Source: Paenibacillus sp. XY044 (GTDB taxonomy: Bacteria; Bacillota; Bacilli; Paenibacillales; Paenibacillaceae). Taken from it: 64,000 bases of DNA. The stretch's first letter is position 1. The number at the start of each line of letters is the position of its first letter. Of the stretch, positions 25,889-34,685 are shown in pieces. The notes beneath the pieces are model-generated. The model was not told where the DNA came from. It saw only the letters and a list, made by a program, of their open reading frames with translations, and made no database searches. Both the position numbers and the translations under genes were made by a program. The stretch covers positions 682,001-746,000 of the forward strand of contig NZ_NQMO01000002.1 in assembly GCF_002257645.1 (NCBI RefSeq), read 5' to 3'.

Positions 25889-27952
25889 TTACGGTTTGGC
25901 AATTGGCAATGTGTAGTAATCAAATGCCAGATCCAATAAGGCACTCGCTTCCTGCCGCTTCAGTAGTTGCTTGGAACGGAAGTTGATGGAGCCATCCGAA
26001 TTGATCTTGGTATCCGGGTCCATGATGCCTTGGGATACAAGGGTTGTGATGGCTTTAACTGCCCAGGCATCCGTTTCGCCACGCAATGTAACCTTGGCTC
26101 CAGGCTCAGCTTGTCTCAGGTTTTGGATCATAACTGCCGCCATCTCTCTGGTGACAGGAGAATTAGGCTGATATTTAGGCAATCCGGACAACATCTGCTT
26201 CTTGTTTGATTCAATCGTATAAGGCATGCTTTCCCAGCCATGGGCGTGTAGCAGCAACTCCGAGAACTCACCCTGAGTTAACTTTCCATTCGGATCGAAG
26301 CGGGTAGCTGTCTTTCCGTCCATGATCTTTAAAGCATGGAGATTTTGAATATAAGACGCATACTTGCTGTTCGCCGGTACATCAGTGAATCGCGTATCCG
26401 TATCTACTTTTTGTGCATAACCCACGTAGTGCGGAAGCATCATGTAATAGAAATAGGTGATTTGACCTGTCCCATTTTTTTGAAAGGCTATTTTATTGCC
26501 GGCTTCATCCTCAAAGAGTAACGGGTGGATCATTTTCAGCGTACTCTTGCCCAGATCTCCTGTCTCTATAACCAATTTTCCGTCTGAATAGGAAACGTGG
26601 GATCTCATGGATCCAAGACGCGTGTTTTGGTACAATCCCGTGTAGTCCTTCGCCTGCTGCTCACTGATTTCCGAGTAGGATGGCTTTGGAGCCGCTTCTT
26701 TTTTCGGATAATAATGATTCATAAATGCCTCATACACGTCGAGACTCATCATGGAGTCGTTATTGTAGGACATGTAGAACGCTGTAGTTTTCTCCGGCAG
26801 AAGAACAATCAAGGAAGAATGCCCGGTCACATTTCCCCCTTTGATAACCACATGTTGACCATTCATCTTCTCTTTGAAGTAGCCTTCGAATCCGATGGTT
26901 GTGACAGGGTAATCTTTGTCAGGGAACACCTGGTAGGTGTGCATTTGCTTGATGCTCTCGGGACTTAGGATTTCTTTGCCTTCATACGTTCCGTTGTTCA
27001 GATGCATCATAAGGTACTTCACCATGTCATCTGCGTTTGATACCATGCCGCCGCTAGGCCGATCGGTTGGTATGAATCCCTCCAAGGGGATTAGTTTGCC
27101 TTTAGGATCATAATGGGCAGCCATTCTGCTCAGCAGTTCGGGTTTAAACCGCACATTCGTTGAGTTCATGCCTAACGGCTTGAAAATATTGTCCTCCATA
27201 TACTGGGCGTATGACGTGCCCGCTACTTGCCCTACCGCATACCCCGCCAGTGTGAACCCAAAATTATCGTAGGTGTACGCTTCCCCCGGAGGTCTGACAA
27301 TCGTCGGCATATTCGCTTCGAGAGCCTCCTTCATCGGGTAGAATTGCTTCACATATTCCGGCTTCGATCCCGAGAGGATATCGGGTTTGTCAAAGCCGCT
27401 GGTATACGTAAGCAGATCGTACATCGTCAGTTTTTTCCCTGTTGTATTCGGTATCTTCATCCCTCCCAGGTATTCCTGGATATCGTGATGCAAATCAATT
27501 TTTCCCTTATCGACCAACTGCATTGCTGCCAATGCCGTAAACTGCTTCGTCACAGAACCAATTTGGAAAACGGTGCTGCTGTCTACCGGAATTTTATTTT
27601 CCCTGTCGGCATAACCGTAACCTTTGCTTAACAGCACTTTCCCATTCGAAACGACTGCAAAATTAGAACCAACCGTATTATACTTTTTCATCGCATCCGC
27701 AAAAACGCCATCTGCAAAGGTCTCCAGTTCCTTGGCATCCCGCGGACCCTCTTGTTGCTTGGCATCCTGCGGCTCCTTCAGGCTGACGTTCTCAGATGTA
27801 ACTGGCGGGGGAGTCTGCGGGGTATTAGTTGTGTTCCCTGGTCCCGTACATGCGTTAATGACCGTACCCGTCAATACCAGAACAGTTAATAGTAGAACTG
27901 CGCGATTCGTACGAATCCATTTCTTCATCTTCTTCTTCCTCATATTCTTCAT
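25889..27952 (-). CDS. serine beta-lactamase-fold hydrolase lipoprotein with SLH domain
   Basis: 687 residues. A lipoprotein leader ('LLLTVLVLTGTVINAC') is followed by a Pro-rich linker and a class C-like serine hydrolase domain: Ser-x-x-Lys in 'GSVTKQFTALAAMQLVD', Tyr-x-Asn in 'YTYDNFGFTLAGY', and 'GGNVTGHSS' as the third motif. The C-terminal 180 residues hold S-layer homology segments ('FTDVPANSKYASYIQNLHAL', 'RFDPNGKLTQGEF', 'VTREMAAVMIQNL'). The fold covers esterases, D-amino-acid peptidases and beta-lactamase relatives; the substrate is unknown. AAGGAGA and eight bases precede ATG. Tethered by lipid and probably by the cell wall polymer. Confidence 0.9.
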   Translation of the reverse strand: MKNMRKKKMKKWIRTNRAVLLLTVLVLTGTVINACTGPGNTTNTPQTPPPVTSENVSLKEPQDAKQQEGPRDAKELETFADGVFADAMKKYNTVGSNFAVVSNGKVLLSKGYGYADRENKIPVDSSTVFQIGSVTKQFTALAAMQLVDKGKIDLHHDIQEYLGGMKIPNTTGKKLTMYDLLTYTSGFDKPDILSGSKPEYVKQFYPMKEALEANMPTIVRPPGEAYTYDNFGFTLAGYAVGQVAGTSYAQYMEDNIFKPLGMNSTNVRFKPELLSRMAAHYDPKGKLIPLEGFIPTDRPSGGMVSNADDMVKYLMMHLNNGTYEGKEILSPESIKQMHTYQVFPDKDYPVTTIGFEGYFKEKMNGQHVVIKGGNVTGHSSLIVLLPEKTTAFYMSYNNDSMMSLDVYEAFMNHYYPKKEAAPKPSYSEISEQQAKDYTGLYQNTRLGSMRSHVSYSDGKLVIETGDLGKSTLKMIHPLLFEDEAGNKIAFQKNGTGQITYFYYMMLPHYVGYAQKVDTDTRFTDVPANSKYASYIQNLHALKIMDGKTATRFDPNGKLTQGEFSELLLHAHGWESMPYTIESNKKQMLSGLPKYQPNSPVTREMAAVMIQNLRQAEPGAKVTLRGETDAWAVKAITTLVSQGIMDPDTKINSDGSINFRSKQLLKRQEASALLDLAFDYYTLPIAKP

Positions 27953-28189
27953 AAATGATGTCTCCTTAACTATTAAATTTGCCTCTTAACAATCGGCTGA
28001 GCCCAGTATGGCAAAGGAGTTGTCACACCAACAAGTTGCATTTCGTCATCCATGACATCCAGCTACTTTGAAAGCGTCATATGACAATTCGGTACTAGGT
28101 TTAATGACAAGGGAGGCATTAGGATACCTGAAAGTACGATGAATCATTCAGGAGCCTAAAGCCATTAGAACTGGAGTGTGAACATCATC

Positions 28190-28490
28190 GTTTTCTTACA
28201 AGATATCGTTATCCAGTACGGTTATATTGCCAGCCATCTTTCTATGCCTTTCGCTTGGCATTATTAGTTTGCCTGTGCCTGATGAGGTTCTCATGACGAT
28301 TGTTGGTTATCTTTCTTCCATTGGTCTGCTTAATTTCCCGATAGCCATTGTGATCATCTGACTTGTTATCTGGCGGGGATGAGCACCATGAACCCACGGT
28401 AATATATACTCTTCTCGGGCTTGGGAGCCCTGTGATGGTGTGTGATTCTATTGGGTATTTTCTTGGGGGATATATTGTTCTGGTGACCTC
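28190..28490 (+). pseudogene. DedA-family membrane protein remnant
   Basis: Pieces in different frames assemble into the start of a DedA protein: 'FLQDIVIQYGYIASHL', then after a shift 'FLCLSLGIISLPVPDEVLMT' and 'GYLSSIGLLNFPIAIVII', then a stop and further shifted segments ('IGYFLGGYIVLVTS'). The 'LPVPDE' motif is characteristic. At least two frameshifts and a stop; nonfunctional. Confidence 0.7.
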
Positions 28491-28590
28491 ATAATACGAA
28501 CGAGCAGGATAGTTCGACTGCACTGCAGGGGAATAATGGGTATTTCTCGAATTGGAATACAATCACGATTTATACAGGAGACGAAGTGAA

Positions 28591-29034
28591 ATGAGTAATC
28601 CACAGATTGAAGTAGTTCAATTAGGTGAGAGAAAATATATCGGTATCGCTGTAACTTCTCCCTTAAAAAACGTTAAAGGTATTGGCGAAGCGCGTGAACT
28701 TTTCATGGAAAGAAATGATGAAATTCAAGGTAAAGTGGACGAAAGCACTTATATTTGTGTTCATTTTGCAAACGAAGTGCTATTTACCTATATTTATTGC
28801 ATGCAAGTGACTGAACTAAAACCTATTCCAGATGGTATGATTGGGTTTGAAGTACCTAATAATCAATATGTAAAAATACAATCAAATGGCGAAGAACCAT
28901 ATGGACTTATTGATAAATATTTAGGAGACAAAGGGATGCAAAGTAATTCAAATTCTGTTTCATTTGAAGTGTTTCAGTTTGGAGAAGAAGAAAGTAAGTA
29001 TAATGCTGAAATCCTAGTTCCAGTTGCTTTATAA
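28591..29034 (+). CDS. GyrI-like small-molecule-binding domain protein
   Basis: 147 residues forming a stand-alone GyrI/AraC effector-binding domain: 'QIEVVQLGERKYIGIAVTSP', 'GEARELFMERNDEI' and 'FEVPNNQYVKIQSNGEEP' are landmarks. These SHS2-type domains bind hydrophobic cationic drugs or, in YdeB-like members, act in stress responses. No HTH is attached. GGAGACG before ATG 28591 rules out the upstream in-frame start at 28552. Confidence 0.82.
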   Translation: MSNPQIEVVQLGERKYIGIAVTSPLKNVKGIGEARELFMERNDEIQGKVDESTYICVHFANEVLFTYIYCMQVTELKPIPDGMIGFEVPNNQYVKIQSNGEEPYGLIDKYLGDKGMQSNSNSVSFEVFQFGEEESKYNAEILVPVAL

Positions 29035-29060
29035 ATCAATTTATTTGTATGCACGTTATT

Positions 29061-29130
29061 CACTAACGGGAAACTATAGCTTAATAAAATAACTAAAACG
29101 CTGCTGCAGGCATGGTTCGGCAGCCGCGTT
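29061..29130 (+). repeat. interspersed repeat, copy 4 (degenerate)
   Basis: 'CACTAACGGGAAACTATAGC' then TTAATAAAATAA and a hairpin with arms GCTGC / GCAGC. The right terminal block is missing or diverged. Confidence 0.6.
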
Positions 29131-29403
29131 GCGAAAAGAGCAGGATAGTGGAAGTAGGGAAACAATATAAAATTGTTGAATAGTAAAAAGTGTATCCTGG
29201 TTTTGGAATATGATAAATAAAGAACACATTCGTAAAGTTGAATTGATGGTATGCTTTTTCCTGTAGAGGTGTTATTAATAGGACAGTTTGCAAGAAAATT
29301 CGTTTTAGGCAATAAGAATTCCGATAGGTACAAACCGAACCGAATTCCCAATACATTAAGAGCCATTCACGGGCAAACCAATAATTCTGTGGAGGTAGTG
29401 GTG

Positions 29404-29808
29404 ATGACCAGTAAAGAAGTTAATGTAGCTACTCAATCATTTGAAATCAAGAAAGTGATTAATTGTTGTATTCCCGTGGTCAATGTTAAAGAATCAGCAG
29501 AATGGTATGTTAAGCATCTTGGTTGTAAGTATGAAGGTGAACTAACAGAGGATCACACTTTTTTAAGATTGTCCAGTGGACCTGACTTAGACTTGATTAG
29601 AGTAGATGAAGTAAAGCAATTAAGTCAAAATGGATGGGTCATTCCAGTGATTAATTTCCACTGTGATGACGCAAAAGCATTGCACAAACATTTGAAAGAA
29701 AATGGGGTACTAATAGAAGAAATTGTTGACCATTCTTGGGTTGGATTCAGTTTTGAAATGTACGATCTTAATGGAAACAAAATAATTGTATGGCAAGCAA
29801 ATTTCTAA
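29404..29808 (+). CDS. VOC family protein
   Basis: 134 residues, related in layout to the VOC gene at 153. 'VINCCIPVVNVKESAEWYVK' is the first strand and helix, and 'FSFEMYDLNGNKIIVWQANF' the closing strands with a Glu where the metal ligand usually is. GGAGGT (29391-29396) sets the start at ATG 29404; the longer frame upstream runs through intergenic repeat DNA. Function unknown; possibly resistance or detoxification. Confidence 0.82.
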   Translation: MTSKEVNVATQSFEIKKVINCCIPVVNVKESAEWYVKHLGCKYEGELTEDHTFLRLSSGPDLDLIRVDEVKQLSQNGWVIPVINFHCDDAKALHKHLKENGVLIEEIVDHSWVGFSFEMYDLNGNKIIVWQANF

Positions 29809-29814
29809 TTGTTC

Positions 29815-29903
29815 AACTCCCTCGAATTAATTCAGTTTCCTCACTCAGACTCATGAATTCGCAGGATTTCACCCTGAGCTAAACATGGAAGCAAAGAATC
29901 CAG
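29815..29903 (+). repeat. 89-bp repeat, copy A
   Basis: Nearly identical to 43513-43601 (starts AACTCCCTCGA, ends AAGAATCCAG; four or so differences). Outside these limits the two places share nothing. It abuts the non-coding side of the IS110 element. Confidence 0.8.
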
Positions 29904-31545
29904 GGGGAGTCGGTGGCTGGGGACTATAGAAAGGGCATGCGGGAACAAGGGTGTTGTGTCCAATACCCACTTTGTTCCATATCATGCACGTCTCCACGTC
30001 ACCCTAGCGATTCTCACTCCCATGTCTCAACGGGTCGTTGCCCTATCATTCCTTCGTCACATCTGGCTAGGGGGTGGAGGTCGGTTTTTCTAACGGAACG
30101 GGTCCGAGCCCTTTTGTTTAACATCTGCCGATACTCCGTGCTTTTTGTCCATCCTGCGAATGCATGAGCTGGTGAAGAAAGCTTCGCTTTAGGCTGCTTG
30201 TGGAACGACTTTGGACGAGTCGTATGGTTTGTTGTTTTTAGCAAGCCCCACAAGCATACGCGCCACTTTTCCGCATAATTTCATAATGGATTTCATCCTC
30301 TTTTGCTTCTTTTCCTCAACATTGCGGTGGTGTAAGGCTCGCACCTCCGGATTGGTCATCACCATACACATCGTCATGAGATAAAGAAAACGCCGGAGAC
30401 GAGGGCGGCCGCGTTTGCTGAGTACCATTTTTCCACGCCATTTCCCAGAGCTGGCCTCAGCCAAGTTTAGACCTGCATGGCGAAGCAAGGCATTTCCGTG
30501 AACATAGCCGCTAAGATCTCCGGCTTCACCTAACACACCGGCTAGGCTGGTTGCATTTACGCCTCGAATAGCAAGTAACTTCTGAGCGTAAGGAATACGC
30601 TCCAGGATGTGATGAAGTTCGTGCTCAATCTGCTCAAGCTGGCGCTGCGCCAAGTCGTATTCTTCAAGCAGTTGGGCCAGGTGCAGCTTATAGGCATGCA
30701 GAGCCTGCGTGGCGCCAACACTGCGTTTTGCCATTGAAATGAGCTGCTCGGCTCGATGCAAACCTGCATGGCGCTTAACATATTGCTTCCAGCCGGCAAT
30801 GACTTGCTCCGTCGTTAACTGGCTAATTTCCTTCGGGAGAGGAAACAGCCTTAATGTAGCAATGCTACTTGTGCAAGTAAGGATTTTAAAGACATGTCGC
30901 AGTTCTGGAAACACAATATCTACCCAGCGATGAATTTGGTTAACGGCGCTGTTGAGTCGTTTGGCAACCGTGTCCCGGTTAGCCATGAGAATCCGAAGTT
31001 CTTCGTAAGCTTCCGGGGGTTGAACCGTACAGGGGAATAGTAGCCATTTTTGATCATATCCGCGATAACGAGCGCGTCTTTACGGTCACTTTTAGATGGG
31101 GAATTATCGCGGTTTTCCTTGTTCTTTTTTACGAGGTGAGGATTGACAAGAACGGCCTCAATTCCCTTGCCTGAAAGCCAGCGAGCAAGGCTCAGCCAAT
31201 AGTGCCCGGTGGGTTCCATGCCGACAATGACTTTGCTCAGCTTGTAGGATTTAAGCAGATCTTGGACCCAGCGCAAGAAGAGCTGAAACCCTTCGTCGTA
31301 GCTGCCAAACTCCAAAGGAGATCCTAGTGCGATTCCGCGATAACTGACCGCACGAGCGACATGGGTCTCCTGGGCAATATCTACGCCGACAACCAGATGC
31401 GATGAGGAAATGTTTTCAATGAGTTGATTTTGCTTGTCTTGAGCTTTAAACTTCATAGTAGAGCGACCTCCTAGATGGTGAGATTAAAAGGGCTGTAGAC
31501 CCGTTTCCAACTCCCATGTTACAGAGGCGCTCTTTTTTGTACAAA
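29904..31545 (-). mobile_element. IS110-family insertion sequence (damaged)
   Basis: Contains the two-part DEDD transposase gene (30189-31456). About 285 bp of non-coding DNA follow the gene and only about 90 bp precede it. A long 3' side is the arrangement of the IS1111 subgroup, in which the guide ('bridge') RNA is encoded there. The ends are approximate; no target duplication is visible. Confidence 0.6.
30189..31456 (-). pseudogene. IS110-family transposase, frameshifted
   Basis: N-terminal RuvC-like DEDD domain ('LVVGVDIAQETHVARAVSY', 'KVIVGMEPTGHYWLSLARWL', 'SPSKSDRKDALVIADMI') and C-terminal Transposase_20 domain ('LLAIRGVNATSLAGVLGEAG', 'LLRHAGLNLAEASSGKW', 'RPRLRRFLYLM'). The two halves are in different frames. 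The shift is a missing base in the run of five G at 31015-31019 (plus strand): restoring one gives continuous 'NPPEAYEELRILMANRDT'. AGGAGGT precedes the ATG at 31456. Either a real mutation or a homopolymer read error. Confidence 0.85.
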
Positions 31546-31570
31546 GTCCAAATTATTCATTCTACAGGAA

Positions 31571-31706
31571 TTCTAACGGGAAACGATAGTCGTCGGAAAA
31601 CTCAAGCATGATTAAACTAACGGGATACGATAGTTGAATAACCGACAAGGATGAAGCTGCCGGTGCTGATCGGCGGCTTCATTAAGCTAACGAGCAGAAT
31701 AACGCA
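31571..31706 (+). repeat. interspersed repeat, copy 5 (with an extra partial left end)
   Basis: A left block 'TCTAACGGGAAACGATAG' at 31571, then a full copy from 31614 ('AACTAACGGGATACGATAGT'), hairpin arms GAAGCTGCCG / CGGCGGCTTC, and right block 'TTAAGCTAACGAGCAGAATA'. Confidence 0.7.
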
Positions 31707-31808
31707 AAGATCCTCCCAATATCGGTAGCATGAAACCTGTCTTTTTTTATTTATTAACAAAGTAGAAATGTATAATATAATAAACAAAAAACTGCAAGAG
31801 AGGAAATT

Positions 31809-32528
31809 ATGAAAAACTTTATTATCTTCGGAGCGAGTAAAGGATTGGGTGAGGCATTCGTCAAAGGATTGCCGGATACGGGTGACAACGTATGGATGGT
31901 TTCCAGAAGTCGCCCGGAGAGTTTGAAACTTAACGATGGCGTCCATAGATTTTGGATAGACGCTAACCTATCGTTATCTGATGCAAGCAGTAGGATTGCG
32001 AAAACATTAAATGGCGTTACTGTAGACGTTTTAATATATAATGTTGGGATCTGGGAGAGCAAAGGATTTAGGGATGACTATGATTTTGAGAAAGATAGCC
32101 CGGACGAAATTGCAAAAATTATTAATGTAAATGTAACATCCACAATTACTTGTATCCAAAAGCTGTTGCCGAATCTAAAAAAATCAGATAACGCAAAAAT
32201 CTTCTTAATCGGATCTACTGCGGGTCTTGAAAATAATGATTTTACACAAATTTCATTTGTAGCTTCAAAATTCGGATTACGTGGCATTTGCAATTCATTA
32301 CGGGAACATGTAAAGAAGTATGGAATAGGTGTAACATGTATAAATCCTGGTGAAATTGCAACCCAAATTCCTTATGAAGACGGAATAGAGAAAGTCTTAT
32401 CGGCTTATAATGGCACACAGATTCCCCTTCATGATATCGTTTCATTGGTTAAATGCGTCGTGAACCTTTCCAGGGCGTCTTGTGTGAAAGAAATAAATAT
32501 ACCAGCGATGCTTGATACGAATGCATGA
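31809..32528 (+). CDS. SDR-family protein lacking the catalytic tyrosine
   Basis: 239 residues. The Rossmann motif is GASKGLG near residue 8, and a catalytic-type Ser is in 'LIGSTAGLEN'. Where classical SDRs have Tyr-x-x-x-Lys this protein reads 'FVASKFGLRG': the Tyr is Phe, Lys is kept. That makes ordinary dehydrogenase activity unlikely and suggests a binding or regulatory role, or an altered chemistry. AGAGAGG lies seven bases before ATG. Ends next to an IS3-interrupted hairpin. Confidence 0.85.
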   Translation: MKNFIIFGASKGLGEAFVKGLPDTGDNVWMVSRSRPESLKLNDGVHRFWIDANLSLSDASSRIAKTLNGVTVDVLIYNVGIWESKGFRDDYDFEKDSPDEIAKIINVNVTSTITCIQKLLPNLKKSDNAKIFLIGSTAGLENNDFTQISFVASKFGLRGICNSLREHVKKYGIGVTCINPGEIATQIPYEDGIEKVLSAYNGTQIPLHDIVSLVKCVVNLSRASCVKEINIPAMLDTNA

Positions 32529-32565
32529 TTACGCTAACTGGGAACGTTAGCTCAAGAAAAAGGAG
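32527..32565 (+). repeat. interspersed repeat, left part of copy 6, interrupted by IS3
   Basis: 'TTACGCTAACTGGGAACGTT' and AGCTCAAGAAAAAGGAG. The matching right arm of the hairpin, CTCCTTTTTTT, lies at 34254-34264 on the far side of the IS3 element. Confidence 0.5.
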
Positions 32566-32621
32566 TATTCGCCGGCTGAACAGCCCCCCGTCAAGTAGAC
32601 AGTATAAAAAGTAAAAATCAA

Positions 32622-33515
32622 TCAAGCGGCCTTCGTCCTGAACTCCATTGGACTGAGGCCGTTTAGTTTTGCTTGCAATCGTTCGTTATTGTAGAAGTGG
32701 ATATATGAAATAATGTCCTTTTCGAGCTCATCAAAAGTGTGGTACGTATGCAAATAATACTTCTCGCATTTTAGAGTTCCCCAAAATGATTCCATGGGGC
32801 CATTATCGATGCATCGCCCAACTCGAGACATGCTCTGAGACAGTTCGCTTTCGTCCAAGAGCGCTTTGAAGTCCAGCGACGTGTATTGGAAACCCCTGTC
32901 GCTATGAAGCATTGGTTTGCTTCCTGGAGCTGCCTGCAAGGCTAGTTTCAACGTCTGGAATACCAGGGGATTGTTATTGGAATGCCCTAATACGTAAGCC
33001 ACGATGGATTTATCATGTAGGTCTAGGATAGCGCTTAGATAAGCTTTCTGACCGTGACCATATTTAAATTCTGTTACATCCGTTACCCACTTTTCATTAG
33101 GGGCGCTTGCTTGAAACCTACGATTCAATACATTCTCAGCTACCTGCTGTGGTGTGGAATACGCATATTTCTTCTTCTTCCTACGGATCACAGACTGAAT
33201 TCCCTTTACCTTCATAAGCCGGTATACACGCTTATGATTGATCGTTTTTCTGGTTCCACGGCGCATGTGCAAGGTTAATTGACGATAGCCAAAGGTACGC
33301 TCTACTTTCTCCTAGATCTCCATCATCACCTGCATTAACTTTTCATTCTCCATTTCACGAGCGCTGGGTTTGCGATCTAGCCATTTGTAGTAGCTTGAGC
33401 GTGCAATTCCTGCAATTTTACACAGAAGCTGAACACGAATTGACGCTTCTTTCTGAAGCGCTTGAATGGCAAGGTAGATGTTCTCCTGTCGATATTGGCT
33501 TAGCTTCGCCTCCTT
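32622..33515 (-). pseudogene. IS3-family OrfB integrase with internal stop
   Basis: rve-type DDE integrase of about 295 codons in the -1 frame relative to OrfA. The N-terminal helical part reads 'QENIYLAIQALQKEASIRVQ' and 'AGIARSSYYKWLDRK'. The catalytic residues are in 'KWVTDVTEF', 'MLHSDRGFQYTS' and 'GPMESFWGTLKCE'. An in-frame TAG at 33314-33312 splits it between 'VMMEI' and 'EKVERTFGYRQL', so a full OrfAB transposase cannot be made without readthrough. Confidence 0.85.
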
Positions 33516-34177
33516 TGTATTTCTTGTAGCTTTTTTAGGAACGCATTTTCCGCCCGAAGCCGTTCCATTTCATATTCCATCTTCTTCATTTCGAGTTTCT
33601 GGCGATCCGCATCTGTTAGCTCTTCAGGTGCCTTCTTTCGTCCGCGACCGTCCTGCAAGGCTTCTTGACCACTATTTTCAAACTTCTTGACCCACTGGTA
33701 CACTTGTTGGTACGAGACCTGAAAGTGATTCGCTGTCTGTTGATAATTACGTTGATGTGCCAGGCAATATTGAACGATGTCAATCCGTTCTTGATAAGTA
33801 GTTGAGCGACCTTTTGTCATAGCATTTGCTTCCCCTTTGTAGGCTTTTAAGCTGCTATGACTATTATACTTCTTAATCCAGTTGGAGAGCTGTGTTATGC
33901 TAGCAATCTTGTGTTTTTCGATAACCTGGTACTTAGACAAACCACCTTTTAAACAATCCAGCACTGCCTGTAGCTTAAGCTCCGCACTATAACTTCGATT
34001 TCGACTACGATTCTCCAATCCTTTGTAACCATACAGTTTGTATTGACGCTGCCATTTCCATAGCGTCGGGTTGTGAATGCTATACTTCTGACATGCGGCA
34101 TTAAAACCAATCTCACCACGCTCAATTTCCATTAGGATCGTAAGTTTCTCAGAAGCCGAATAGGATCGTCTTTGCAT
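33500..34177 (-). CDS. IS3-family OrfA (IS150-like, multiple HTH)
   Basis: 225 residues with three HTH-like units ('SASEKLTILMEIERGEIGFN', 'YSAELKLQAVLDCLKGGLSK', 'TTYQERIDIVQYCLAHQRNY') and a C-terminal leucine zipper ('LEMKKMEYEMERLRAENAFL'). This is the usual DNA-binding and dimerisation half of the transposase. The slippery heptamer A AAA AAG lies at 33536-33530 in the reading frame, with GGAGG downstream, as used for -1 frameshifting into OrfB. Confidence 0.88.
   Translation of the reverse strand: MQRRSYSASEKLTILMEIERGEIGFNAACQKYSIHNPTLWKWQRQYKLYGYKGLENRSRNRSYSAELKLQAVLDCLKGGLSKYQVIEKHKIASITQLSNWIKKYNSHSSLKAYKGEANAMTKGRSTTYQERIDIVQYCLAHQRNYQQTANHFQVSYQQVYQWVKKFENSGQEALQDGRGRKKAPEELTDADRQKLEMKKMEYEMERLRAENAFLKKLQEIQRRRS
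33530..33536 (-). other. -1 programmed frameshift slippery site
   Basis: A AAA AAG in phase with OrfA codons; moving back one base joins the frame that leads into 'KLSQYRQENIYLAIQ' of OrfB. Confidence 0.7.
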
Positions 34178-34263
34178 GAAAAAGCTCCCCTTACCGTAGC
34201 AGGTTTTATTATTTCACCTGTCTACCGTAAGGGGAGCATATCAGGCGCCAGCTGCTCCTTTTT

Positions 34264-34464
34264 TTATACTGCATATTTAAACGTGCAGGCTTCGCGCATG
34301 TAGAATTCATCACCGATCTTGACTGCAAAGTCTGTAATTTCAACGATTTTCCCGCTGCCGATCATTTCTTGTCCGATAAAGGCGGCCACAGGGATTTGCT
34401 CTATCATGGCTGTATGGAAATGGATCGGGGAAGTCAGGGGCTTCATAAATCTTTTGCTATTCAT
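34264..34464 (-). CDS. small conserved-looking hypothetical protein
   Basis: 66 residues without signal peptide or membrane segment. 'MIEQIPVAAFIGQEMIGSGK' and 'EITDFAVKIGDEFYMREACT' suggest a compact beta-barrel-like protein. The ribosome site before ATG 34464 is weak. It ends 24 bp from the IS3 element. Family not recognised. Confidence 0.5.
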   Translation of the reverse strand: MNSKRFMKPLTSPIHFHTAMIEQIPVAAFIGQEMIGSGKIVEITDFAVKIGDEFYMREACTFKYAV

Positions 34465-34511
34465 CCCGAAATTTTACCACATATTTCAACAATGAACGGG
34501 TAAAACAAAAA

Positions 34512-34531
34512 GGCCGCCCAAAAGGACGGCC
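34512..34531. terminator. short GC-rich stem-loop
   Basis: GGCCG and CGGCC around a ten-base loop, upstream flank rich in A. It lies between the minus-strand genes 34264 and 34686. Confidence 0.4.
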
Positions 34532-34619
34532 GGGAAGAGGAGAAAGTAGGTGCAGCTTATAGGAGCTAACCTTAAATATATTCTGGGTAATCCTGGTTCA
34601 TTCTATACCTGTATAATAA

Positions 34620-34654
34620 AAAGACCCTGCCAGCTCATAGTCAGCAGGGTCTTT
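34620..34654 (-). terminator. terminator of the secreted-protein gene
   Basis: AAAGACCCTGC pairs with GCAGGGTCTTT; in the minus direction it is followed by TTTTATTAT. Confidence 0.75.
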
Positions 34655-34685
34655 CATTGATGAGTTTCTATTAATTGCGTACTTA

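Larger units (their letters stand above)
32586..34240 (-). mobile_element. IS3-family insertion sequence, IS150-like (damaged)
   Basis: About 1.65 kb with OrfA and OrfB on the minus strand. Ends are set by shared imperfect terminal repeats containing GTAGACAG (32598 region and the complement at 34222 region). The end upstream of OrfA also carries a nested hairpin, GCTCCCCTTACCGTAG against CTACCGTAAGGGGAGC. Confidence 0.8.

Noticed and set aside
28242..28562. 106-codon minus-strand frame
   Set aside because: It is antisense to the DedA remnant, has biased composition and no ribosome site.
29913..30167. 84-codon frame next to the IS110 transposase
   Set aside because: Lies in the non-coding flank of the element; composition not protein-like.
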